NCBI GenBank assembly: GCA_045641605.1
Contig: JAZUHG010000056.1
Coordinates: 1 to 6,799 of the forward strand
Direction of reading: 5' to 3'
Length of the DNA stretch: 6,799 nt
From: Equivita sp045641605
GTDB lineage: Bacteria; Actinomycetota; Coriobacteriia; Coriobacteriales; Eggerthellaceae
This document shows, in pieces, positions 1-6,799 of the stretch. The position numbers and the translations under genes were made by a program. The notes below the pieces were generated by a model, which was not told the DNA's origin, did not search any database, and saw only the letters and a program-made list of their open reading frames with translations. Position 1 is the first letter of the stretch, and each line of letters starts with the position of its first letter.

Positions 1-1842
1 TGGAGATATTCCTATAGTAATGAATGCAACCCTGTAATCATCATCAACCTGGTCTGTACCACCTTGTCTTGAACACATACCCAATACTACTTGTTCAAAA
101 CCTTGATCATTTCCGTCTCATGCCCCAGCACATGTACAAGCTAAAGGACAAAAATGTTGAGCGAAGTGTTCGTAATTGTCGCCATCCATGCCACTATAGT
201 CGAATACCTTTTGTGGATAAGTCGAGCCCTTCTTCCAATGATATAAATCTCCGTCCATTAAAATATAAGGGTCATTTCCCTTTCCATTCATATATACCGC
301 TTGTGCACAAATTGGATTTCAAGCATAATTCTTTTCGTAATTGCATTTAAGCGAATAATCATGAACGCTCATATTTTTAAGTGGAGGATTGGTTGAGCTA
401 CTATAACTATCGTAGCATTGATTAACAAAGCTAAACAATCCAAAATCTTCGGAAATTATATTACCTTTATCATCTTTTTTCTCAATAAGATCGTATCTAG
501 CCATCTTTAAATCATTTGTATGACTTGTACTTATTAATTTATCATCACTACCACCCTCAAAATGAAAGCTAGCACCTCCAATTATGATTGCGTCAGCACC
601 GTGTTTCCATAGTCTTGCAACTGCAAAATTTGCAATATTGACAGTGTCCGCAGTTTTGGTACCTTCGTCATAATTTCCAACATAGGCACCATAATAGGTA
701 TCCCCATTTAAGAAACTTCCGTTATTTTTGCCTTGACAAATAGCTAAATATGGAATATTTAAACGTCAATCATATTGTTTTGCATGATCAGATTTATAAA
801 ATTCTAGTGAAGAAAGTGCAGCGACATCATCAACACCATCGCCATCAAAGTCTCCTGTCTTTAAGATAAGATGCAAAGAGCCTTTACCTGCAGCTTGATG
901 ATCCGTACTGTCGTAAATTTTTTTCATATCATCTACCCCACCTGCAGCGTAAGCTTTATTTAATAAGCTAAAGCTAGAATCTTTGCTTGCTTGATTAATA
1001 GAAGGCTTTCCATCCGGACCATCAGAAATGGCTCATTCGGTTATGCCATAATCGCTACTGTTGCAATCGCCAAAATAAGTGACGACGCTATCTCTGTGAT
1101 CACCATTGTAATCTCCAGCAGTTATAGACATATAGGGCTCTAGATCCCCATAGAATGAAGTACCGTCTTTATCCGCCCATGATAAATTACCTATAGTTTT
1201 TGAGTCGGATCATTTATTGTCTCTTGCGTTATAAACTCACAACCGTACTTGCTTGTTTCCATTGTCTCATATAAAACCAATTACTGCTATATGATCTTTT
1301 TGAGGAAAGTCTGGAGAAGGACTAAACGCAACTGTCTGGATTGCATCAGTCCACATAATATCACTAGGAATTTTACTTTCAGCAGCTTTGTCATCGCTTT
1401 TAAAAGCACCACCAAATTTTCCTGTTGCCCCGGGAGTATAATCTCCATACATACTACAAATTTCATTAATATCGTCTTTATTATAATGCTGCAAGCTAAA
1501 AACTTCATTTTGCTCCATGAGCATAAAAGCTTCATCTTCTTTATTTCCATATGGATCTTCATTTTCTAATGTAAACCAATCGTCATAACCATGTGCAGAA
1601 GGGTCTAATAATAACTCCATGTCATTATTAGTTTCCTCAATATCTCCGCCAGTACCACCACCAGTATCTCCATCGCCTTCGCTTTCATCTGGAATTTTTT
1701 CGCCTGGGTTAGCAGGGCTATATGAATGCATAGCATAGGCTTTTTTGCCTGGAATAAAGGCACATCCAAAGACCAAAACAACCGATATAAAACAAGCGAA
1801 AATTTTGAATAGTACGCTGCCCTTTTTGAAATACCTAGACAT
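1..1842 (-). CDS. Secreted FG-GAP/VCBS-repeat protein (3' end off window; UGA read as Trp)
   Basis: An open frame of 614 codons runs from ATG at 1842 to the left edge if TGA is Trp. The seven TGA codons are at 1269, 1239, 1212, 1035, 768, 321 and 120 (residues 192, 202, 211, 270, 359, 508, 575), with five TGG codons beside them. Residues 1-37 form a Sec signal peptide: basic n-region, hydrophobic core 14-30, then KKAYA with probable signal peptidase I cleavage after Ala37. VFGC at 24-27 is a poorer lipobox alternative. Residues about 50-75 are an acidic Gly/Thr-rich linker. The rest has FG-GAP/VCBS-like blades: DYNGDHRD at 244-251, the calcium-loop-like DFDGDGVDD at 331-339, and degenerate copies near 183, 405 and 573. 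Such repeats build extracellular beta-propellers that often bind calcium, ligands or surfaces. The mature part has ten cysteines, including C565-x3-C569-x-C571. Ligand and exact role are unknown. GGAG lies just upstream of the ATG. Confidence 0.85.
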
Positions 1843-1846
1843 AATT

Positions 1847-1858
1847 CTCCAATCCTCT
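1847..1858 (-). promoter_or_regulatory. Ribosome binding site region of the FG-GAP gene
   Basis: Read on the minus strand, AGAGGATTGGAG precedes the ATG at 1842. GGAG sits 4 bases from the start and AGAGG sits further out, so either could pair with the 16S rRNA. It supports the chosen start, which also provides the signal peptide. Confidence 0.5.
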
Positions 1859-1915
1859 CGAACTATGAATTAATAGCATCTTTAAGATTTTTTTATTATA
1901 TACTTTTTCCTTGAT

Positions 1916-1921
1916 GGAGGG
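1916..1921 (+). promoter_or_regulatory. Ribosome binding site of the ClC gene
   Basis: GGAGGG lies 9 bases before the ATG at 1931. This fixes the start upstream of the first two in-frame TGA codons, so translation must read through them, which supports UGA as a sense codon. A start at the later TTG (2135) would lose the first membrane helix. Confidence 0.7.
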
Positions 1922-1930
1922 TAAAAAATA

Positions 1931-3193
1931 ATGAAAAAATTTGTTGGTTTTACACTATTTTCTTTACTTTCGGTGCTACTGGGATTTATTAGCGGCGCCA
2001 TTGTTTGAGCAATACTTAAAATCATTAATGTTTTAACTGAGTGCATTTGAGAGGTCGCACCAGAATACATAAATATTCACCCGCTCATATATAACTTAAT
2101 TATTTGTTGCGCTGGGGCCATCGCCATTTATTTATTGACGAAAAAATTTGGTGAACTCCCGCAACTTACTGAAGAAGTTTTCGATGTGATAAACAAAAAA
2201 GGTGGCTACCCTTACAATAATTTGGGAATTTGTGTTGTTGCTGCAATTATTCCTTTAATTTGTGGTGGTACTTTGGGCCCCGAAGCTGGCCTTGTTGGAA
2301 TTATTGCTGGACTTTGTTGTTGGGTTGGCGACAATCTAAAATATAGAAAAGAAAAGCTTCAAACCCTGGCAGAAACTGGTTTTAGCATTGCTCTGGGCAT
2401 TGTTTTTATGACCCCTTTAGCTGGTATTGTTGCGAGTCTTGAGCCAAATAACAAAAAAGAAAAATATGGCAAAAAGCTAAAGCAAAAAGCTGGAAGGATT
2501 TTTATATATTGTGTTGGCGTTGCTGGTGGATTTTTAGCCTTCATCCTTTTGGGTAACATTTGGGATATGTTTTTCCCAGGCTTCGGAAGCGGAGGAATCC
2601 CTCGTTTTACAAAAGACTTTAGCTTTGATCCGATGCTTTTGCTATGAGCCTTGGCGCTTATTCCTCTTGGGATCATAACGGGTGCTTTATCTGATGGGAT
2701 AAGCAAGGTCTTTATAAAACTTCGCACTTTGTTCAAGAAAAATAGGTTTGCCCCGCTAATGATAGCTGCTGTAACCCTTGCTGTAATTGGTTTCTTCTTC
2801 CCAGATGCAATGTTTTCTGGCGAGCATCAACTTGGAGCAGTAATAACCAATTACCAGGCATATGGACTGCCGAACCTTATAATTGTTGGTCTTTTAAAGC
2901 TTATATTGGTTTATATGTGCATTAATTTTGGATGAAGAGGTGGTTCGATCTTCCCTCTAATAACCGGGACGGCCTTTATTGCATTTGCATTTGCGCTTAT
3001 AGTGGGAATTAACGGAAACTTCGCGGCGGCTGTTTGCATAGCTTCGGCCTTCGCATTCACAAACCGCAAGCCTGTTATGGTAACAGCACTATTTATGCTT
3101 TGTTTCCCCCCAACCTACATTCCTTTGATTTTTGTTAGCGCTTTTATCTCAGCGAAATTAGGCGACCATATCGAAAATAAGCTTAGCCATTAA
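1931..3193 (+). CDS. ClC-family chloride channel/transporter (UGA read as Trp)
   Basis: A 420-residue polytopic membrane protein from ATG 1931 to TAA 3193, continuous when four TGA codons (2006, 2048, 2645, 2933; residues 26, 40, 239, 335) are Trp. Two TGG codons are also used. The ClC signature LGPEAGLVG is at 115-123. Glu118 matches the gating glutamate position of the family, and GWRGGSIFP at 334-342 is the second anion-pathway motif, with Trp335 encoded by TGA. Hydrophobic segments fill most of the chain, including an N-terminal helix at about 5-35. The protein ends soon after the last membrane segment, so there are no C-terminal CBS domains and it belongs with the short bacterial ClCs. 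These carry chloride or related anions (some carry fluoride) as channels or H+ exchangers; which applies here is not decidable. It is transcribed alone, divergent from the FG-GAP gene and convergent with the TSUP gene, overlapping it by 36 bp. Confidence 0.9.
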
Positions 3194-3922
3194 TGCGATG
3201 AATACGACAATCATCACTGGGCGAACGATTTTAATGCCCTTCTTAATGAATAGCTTTGAGCCAATATAATTACCGATGACCTGGCAAATTCCTGCTGCGA
3301 GCGCTAGCAAAAGAATCACCTTACCATTGATCAAAAAAACAACGAAGGCAGCAACGTTGCTTGCAAGGTTAGTTACCTTCGATAAGCCATTTGCGCTTTC
3401 TAAATTTTGATGCGCCAACAAATTCAAAAGGATAATCAAGAAGGTTCCGGTTCCGGGCCCATAAAAACCATCGTAAGCACCAATAAAAAAAGCAAGAGCC
3501 GAAGCAATTGTGGTTGTCTTTAGATACGAAAACTCTTTTCTCTTTTTGCTTAGGCCCTTAGAACTAAGAGTAAAAATTGCTGTAATTGGAAGCAAAACTA
3601 TAATTACTATTTGCAAGACATCAGGTTCAATAAACAATGCAAGATTTGTACCACAAGCAGAACCAATTAGCGCAAAAGCCATGCATGGAATGGCAATCTT
3701 CCACTTTACAAAGCCCTCTTTAATATAGTTAAAACACGCAGTGGCAGTTCCTAAAAACGAAGCAGCTTTGTTGGTTCCCATGGCTAAGTGAGGTGGAAGT
3801 CCTGCGACTAAATATGATGGAAGGGTTATGAGACCACCGCCACCGGCGATGGAATCGATAAAGCCCCCTAAAAATGTCAATGGGCAAACTATTAAAAATG
3901 TCCAAAAACTTATATCACCCAA
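3158..3922 (-). CDS. TauE/SafE (TSUP) family membrane transporter, YfcA-like
   Basis: A 254-residue integral membrane protein of normal length for the family. It shows the internal duplication typical of TSUP proteins. The N-terminal half has GGFIDSIAGGGGLITLPS (about 19-36) followed by MGTNKAASF (48-56). The C-terminal half has the matching GAYDGFYGPGTGTF and later SANGLSKVTNLASN. About eight membrane helices are expected. Family members move sulfite, sulfoacetate, thiosulfate or other small organic anions; YfcA-type members mostly have no known substrate. The start is TTG at 3922, since the next Met (residue 48) would delete the first conserved repeat. No clear Shine-Dalgarno is present and the upstream aconitase X stop is 4 bases away, so translation is probably coupled. 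As last gene of the operon it plausibly exports the pathway product or imports its substrate (inference). Both Trp codons are TGG. Its 3' end overlaps the ClC gene on the other strand. Confidence 0.9.
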   Translation of the reverse strand: MGDISFWTFLIVCPLTFLGGFIDSIAGGGGLITLPSYLVAGLPPHLAMGTNKAASFLGTATACFNYIKEGFVKWKIAIPCMAFALIGSACGTNLALFIEPDVLQIVIIVLLPITAIFTLSSKGLSKKRKEFSYLKTTTIASALAFFIGAYDGFYGPGTGTFLIILLNLLAHQNLESANGLSKVTNLASNVAAFVVFLINGKVILLLALAAGICQVIGNYIGSKLFIKKGIKIVRPVMIVVFIALMAKLIFDMVA

Positions 3923-3926
3923 AATA

Positions 3927-4379
3927 TTAAGACTCTACAACCACTTCGCCGTTATCTTTGACAGAAATTTTCATGTCATCCTTAACATAGTCAAGGAATT
4001 CCTTACCTAAAGAATCAACAACAGGCATTGTTATATCATCAAGCCAAACATCAGCCAAAACAGCTCCCGCTGCTGCAAGCGAATCAATAGGTTCGCTAAA
4101 TAACATACAAGCAGGTTGACGGTTCATAGAGCATGCACAATACAATACCAATCCGCCAGTAGTAGAACCAATAGTTTGAGGCAAGCATAATGCCTTGCCC
4201 GCCATTGGCTTATTGAATAAATCTTTATTTCCTTGATCGCCGCATTTTGCAGTTTTATCTCCAAATTGCAATGCATTTTGAAAGGAGGCTAAAGTATTTA
4301 ATCCAGCGTGCGAAACCAAAGCATCAGCAGTAATTTGACCTTTTGCAACAACACGGCCTTTAAAAGTTTTGCTAGCCAT
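3927..4379 (-). CDS. Aconitase X small subunit (swivel domain, DUF126)
   Basis: A 150-residue protein that pairs with the large subunit encoded immediately upstream to form an aconitase X dehydratase. Family features are the opening FKGRVVAKGQ (6-15), the core GKALCLPQTIGSTTGG (61-76) with the GS-rich loop that brings a catalytic serine to the active site in studied members, and the closing PACML...DSLAAAGAVLAD...TMPVVDSL stretch. The segment between (about 28-58) does not match the usual GG-x-D/tG pattern and seems divergent and slightly expanded, with a Cys at 46. Its ATG shares the A of the large-subunit TAA (TAATG), with a near-perfect AAAGGAGGT before it, ensuring equal supply of both chains. 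Known reactions of the family include dehydration of cis-3-hydroxy-L-proline and of mevalonate 5-phosphate; the substrate here is unknown. The single Trp is TGG. Confidence 0.88.
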   Translation of the reverse strand: MASKTFKGRVVAKGQITADALVSHAGLNTLASFQNALQFGDKTAKCGDQGNKDLFNKPMAGKALCLPQTIGSTTGGLVLYCACSMNRQPACMLFSEPIDSLAAAGAVLADVWLDDITMPVVDSLGKEFLDYVKDDMKISVKDNGEVVVES

Positions 4380-5653
4380 TATTTACCTCCTTTAACTAAT
4401 TGCTCAAGTATTTCGTCATCTGTATAAAATCTTGCTGTTGTATATGTGCGAAGTTTGTTGCTCGAAGTAATAACGGCCTTCTTCTTAGAAAGCGGATTAT
4501 TCATATACATAAGCGGACAAATATAAGACAAAATTACTCCGAAGCCTGTTAGCTTTTTGTAATCTTCAGTCTTTTTGAATTCCTTCAAAACACCAGGAGC
4601 AGCAGTAAATACTGTTGGGACCTGAACTTTGGAATTTCCATTTTCTGCAAGACCTTTTTCAAGCTTAGCAGTCCAATCATGTAATTGTTCTTGACTGAAA
4701 TGAGGACAACCCATAAAGCAAAGTTTAGGTTTAGCCGTCTCATTTTTCCACATGATTGGATAGTTCTTGTAAGTGTCTTCCAATACCTTATCATCAATTA
4801 CGAATGTCTTGTAACCCTCTGCTAAAAGTTTGTCGCCTTGCTCTTTTGCTTCTGGAGTTAAGCCATCTATATGATACAAACCAACAGCTCCGTTCGAAGC
4901 AGTGGCAGCACCAAAATCTTTTAGATAAGTCTTAGCTTTATCGTTAAGTTCATTGCCAATTCATTTATCAAGACCAACAATGTATGGAACATCTTCCATA
5001 ACCTTCATGCCAACTGCCGAACCCAATAGCTGAGCTTCAGGCTTTTTGGTAGTTTTAATCTCGATTTTCCATGTAGCTTTTCGACCCTCATCAGTCAAAA
5101 GACCGAAGTATGGAACATAACCAACAATGCTTCCCATAATATCAATAATTCCACTGTTCCTGTTACAACGAGCACCCAAAACAGAGTTTGCATAAACTAC
5201 AGCGCTCGATTCGGCCCAAGACAATATTTCACCCTTTTTAGGAGTATTACCAACTTCGTCCATATAGCAAGTGCATGTAAATGCTTCTTCATCTTTAAGA
5301 CCAAGCTTGCGAAGTTGATCCTCATAATCGTCCTGTTTTGAATACATAAACTTTTTAGAAACGATTTTCTCAAGAAAACCAGCTGGAACATTATCATCGA
5401 TAGGTCTTGGGTCAACACTAAAATCTTGCGAAGACTTCTCACCCGCATCGATAATCCTGTCCAAAAGTTCATAAACAGCACCAAGTGCCTTAAGACCAAA
5501 TGACGTAACCAAATGGTTATACTTACTGGTAATAGGCACCATTTTTTCGGCACCAAAAAGCTCACCATACTTAACCATGGTATCCATGACTTTTGCCATG
5601 GTTTCGCCTTTAGAACCCCCTAAAATATCTTTTTGCTCTTTAGTTAATTGCAT
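4379..5653 (-). CDS. Aconitase X large (catalytic) subunit, DUF521 (UGA read as Trp)
   Basis: A 424-residue protein from ATG 5653 to TAA 4379, with one in-frame TGA (4963-4961, Trp231) and four TGG codons. Aconitase X hallmarks appear in order: the LTKEQKDILGGSKGE opening (3-17), DPRP at 81-84, TCTCY (126-130), the very conserved WAESSAVVYANSVLGAR (146-162), ASNGAVGLYHIDGLTPEA (252-269), GCPH (315-318), YICP near 377-380 and the final SSNKLRTYT region, equivalent to the family's TNSxK. Cys316 and Cys379, with one more cysteine, are candidate Fe-S ligands. The enzyme eliminates water from a hydroxy acid in the cytoplasm, together with the small subunit. Cys replaces the usual residue in two conserved motifs (C129 in CTCY for CTPY, C163 in ARCNR for ARTNR, comparison from memory), which may mark a distinct subgroup. 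The gene starts 10 bases after the ene-reductase stop and overlaps the small-subunit ATG by one base. Confidence 0.92.
4385..4393 (-). promoter_or_regulatory. Strong ribosome binding site for the aconitase X small subunit
   Basis: Read on the minus strand this is AAAGGAGGT, with 6 bases between GGAGG and the ATG at 4379. It lies within the last codons of the large subunit, so the small subunit has its own strong initiation signal in addition to the TAATG stop-start overlap. Confidence 0.85.
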
Positions 5654-5658
5654 CTAAA

Positions 5659-5665
5659 CCCCCTT
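5659..5665 (-). promoter_or_regulatory. Ribosome binding site of the aconitase X large subunit
   Basis: Read on the minus strand, AAGGGGG overlaps the TAA of the ene-reductase gene and ends 5 bases before the ATG at 5653. It differs by one base from AAGGAGG. The overlap with the upstream stop codon supports coupled translation. Confidence 0.6.
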
Positions 5666-6799
5666 AGATTTCCATGGCAACTTCGTAAGCACGCCAAATA
5701 GCATGACGAAGGTTACCAATATGGTCGCAGTCGCCTACAAGATAAACGTTTTTCTTCTTGCCGTCGGCAATTGGGGTTGGAATATATCCAGCAGAAGAAA
5801 TTACGCTATCGCATTTAATATCAACCATGCTTCCATCTTTTTGTTTACATTTAATGCTTCCGTCATTGACTTCGGCAAGTGTTGTTTCTAGATAAACAGG
5901 CACTTTATTAAGTGCAAACCACTCGCGCAAGTATGAAGAGTTTGCCAAGCAAACACCTTTTTGTTTGATAAGGTCATCGAGCATTTCTACAATGGTTACT
6001 TTCTTTCCTTGCAATGCAAGCTCGTAGGCAATTTCAGAACCAGTCAAACCGCCACCGACAACTACAACGTTATCGCCAACTTTTTTCTCGCCACGAAGAT
6101 ACTCGCAAGCTTCAACCATCTTTTCGTAACCCTTAACCATCTTCAACTGTCTTGGTGTAGAACCAGTCGCTACAATAACTGGGTCATTGCCGAATTGATC
6201 AAGAGCATCTTGCTTAATTTCGGTCTTAAACTTGACTTCAATACCAGCCTTTTTAACCTCACGAATATACCAAGCTAATAAATCACGAAGCTTACCCTTA
6301 TAACTTTCAGCCGAAGCAGGAATAAAAGTACCACCAAGTTTATCGGTCTTTTCATAAATAATTGGAGTGTGACCCTTTTGCTTCAAACGAAGAGCAGCTT
6401 CCATGCCACCAATTCCGCCACCAATAACATGAACTGTCTTTGGCTTGTTTGTTTTTTCAATATGATGTTTGTCTCATGCCATAGTTTCGGCATTAACAGC
6501 GCAACGTGCCAAGTGCAAACTATCTTCTAAAGTTTGATCGTTTGGAACACCTTTGTAATGACACATATTAAAACATCCGTTATGACATAAAATGCAAGGA
6601 CGAATATCATCCTTTTGATCATTCATAAGTTTAGTGATCCATTCTTGATCAGATAAGAAATTACGTGCAAAGCCTGCACCATCAAGCTTGCCTTCTTTAA
6701 TGCTTTCAGCTGCAACTTCTGGATCCATACGTCCTGCACAAACAAGAGGTTTATCTGTAAACTTCTTTAAGTGCTCAATATCTTTCAAGTTGCAATTTT
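5664..6799 (-). CDS. NADH:flavin oxidoreductase / ene-reductase (OYE family), C-terminal part; UGA read as Trp
   Basis: The visible 377 residues are the C-terminal part of a multidomain old-yellow-enzyme-type reductase (FadH 2,4-dienoyl-CoA reductase, enoate reductase and BaiCD/BaiH relatives, usually about 640-670 residues). The FMN-barrel N-terminus lies beyond the right edge. Counting from the first full codon at 6797, the end of the TIM barrel is at 1-64 (PLVCAGRMDPEVAAESI, GAGFARNFL), then the 4Fe-4S ligands CILCHNGC (C68, C71, C75) with the fourth cysteine at C99 in RCAVN. Next come an FAD-binding GGGIGG at 126-131, ATGS at 210-213, an NAD(P)-binding GGGLTG at 248-253 and the closing VYLVGDC. 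TGA at 6476 is Trp108 in the linker between cluster and flavoprotein domain; four other Trp are TGG. Such enzymes pass electrons from NAD(P)H through FAD and the cluster to FMN, which reduces an activated C=C bond. Being first visible gene before aconitase X, it could reduce the dehydration product. The exact substrate is unknown. Confidence 0.9.

Larger units (their letters stand above)
1843..1930. promoter_or_regulatory. Divergent intergenic region with probable promoters
   Basis: This 88-bp AT-rich gap is the only real non-coding stretch in the window and must hold the starts of two divergent transcripts. On the minus strand a perfect TATAAT lies at 1900-1895, about 52 bases before the FG-GAP start codon, but no convincing -35 box lies at the expected distance. 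The plus strand has TATTAT at 1894-1899, which could serve the ClC gene, again without a good -35. The two candidate -10 boxes overlap, so they may compete. No operator-like palindrome was seen. Confidence 0.4.

Noticed and set aside
24..350. Plus-strand open frame opposite the FG-GAP gene (and a similar one at 1249-1569)
   Set aside because: Neither has a recognisable domain or ribosome binding site, and both lie wholly antisense to a well-supported coding frame.
319..504. A separate 61-residue minus-strand gene
   Set aside because: It is an internal fragment of the FG-GAP protein bounded by an in-frame TGA (Trp508). The frame continues on both sides.
1600..1690. Short repeat array in the Gly/Thr/Asp-rich segment
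   Set aside because: It is low-complexity coding for the linker after the signal peptide (residues about 50-75), not a DNA repeat with regular units.
1882..2736. Minus-strand frames at 1882-2070 and 2359-2736
   Set aside because: They are antisense shadows of the ClC gene, with composition typical of the reverse of a membrane protein and no family features.
3927..5653. Mevalonate pathway phosphomevalonate dehydratase
   Set aside because: The protein family fits, but no other mevalonate gene or UbiD-type decarboxylase is nearby and the ene-reductase neighbour points elsewhere. It is not excluded.
1..6799. Pseudogenes or decaying genes with nonsense mutations
   Set aside because: All interruptions are TGA, never TAA or TAG. 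There are no frameshifts, and motifs are intact on both sides of each one.
1..6799. UGA as selenocysteine or as glycine (Absconditabacteria/Gracilibacteria code)
   Set aside because: Thirteen sites in unrelated proteins, none at a known Sec or redox position and no SECIS-like hairpin noticed, argue against Sec. The sites sit in aromatic contexts such as GWRGGSIFP and LLW in ClC, which fit Trp rather than Gly.

Overview
The window reads as six protein genes packed into 6.8 kb, but only if UGA is translated as tryptophan. Under the standard code three of the six (a surface protein, a chloride channel and aconitase X) break into fragments, and a fourth (an ene-reductase) is interrupted once. Thirteen in-frame TGA codons are each followed by uninterrupted, family-consistent protein in the same frame. 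Some fall where the family is expected to have Trp, such as G-[TGA]-R-G-G-S-I-F-P in the ClC channel. This points to genetic code 4. Clear Shine-Dalgarno sites, a Sec-type signal peptide, moderate GC (about 40% by eye) and an anaerobe-style Fe-S/flavin enzyme set suggest an uncultured relative of the Bacillota/Mollicutes, possibly a gut or other anoxic-habitat bacterium. The lineage is an inference. Classical host-restricted mycoplasmas are not known for aconitase X, so this is probably not one of them.

Layout. Positions 1-1842 (minus) encode a secreted FG-GAP/VCBS-type protein that runs off the left edge. An 88-bp divergent intergenic region (1843-1930) separates it from a plus-strand ClC-family channel/transporter (1931-3193). 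The ClC gene converges on and overlaps by 36 bp a minus-strand block of four tightly packed genes, given here in transcription order: an NADH:flavin oxidoreductase/ene-reductase (6799-5664, N-terminus off the right edge), the aconitase X large subunit (5653-4379), the aconitase X small subunit (4379-3927) and a TauE/SafE (TSUP) family membrane transporter (3922-3158). Junctions are 10 bp, a 1-base TAATG overlap and 4 bp, so this is almost certainly one operon.

How the genes may work together. Aconitase X enzymes are Fe-S dehydratases acting on hydroxy acids. Old-yellow-enzyme-type 4Fe-4S/FMN/FAD reductases reduce activated C=C bonds. TSUP proteins move small organic or sulfur-containing anions. 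Side by side they suggest a module that dehydrates a hydroxy acid, reduces the resulting enoate and moves substrate or product across the membrane, possibly as a fermentative electron sink. The substrate cannot be read from the sequence. The operon uses UGA for only 2 of 13 Trp codons, against 11 of 18 in the two left-hand genes, a hint that it arrived later from a standard-code donor. No RNA genes, CRISPR arrays, insertion sequences or strong terminators were seen.
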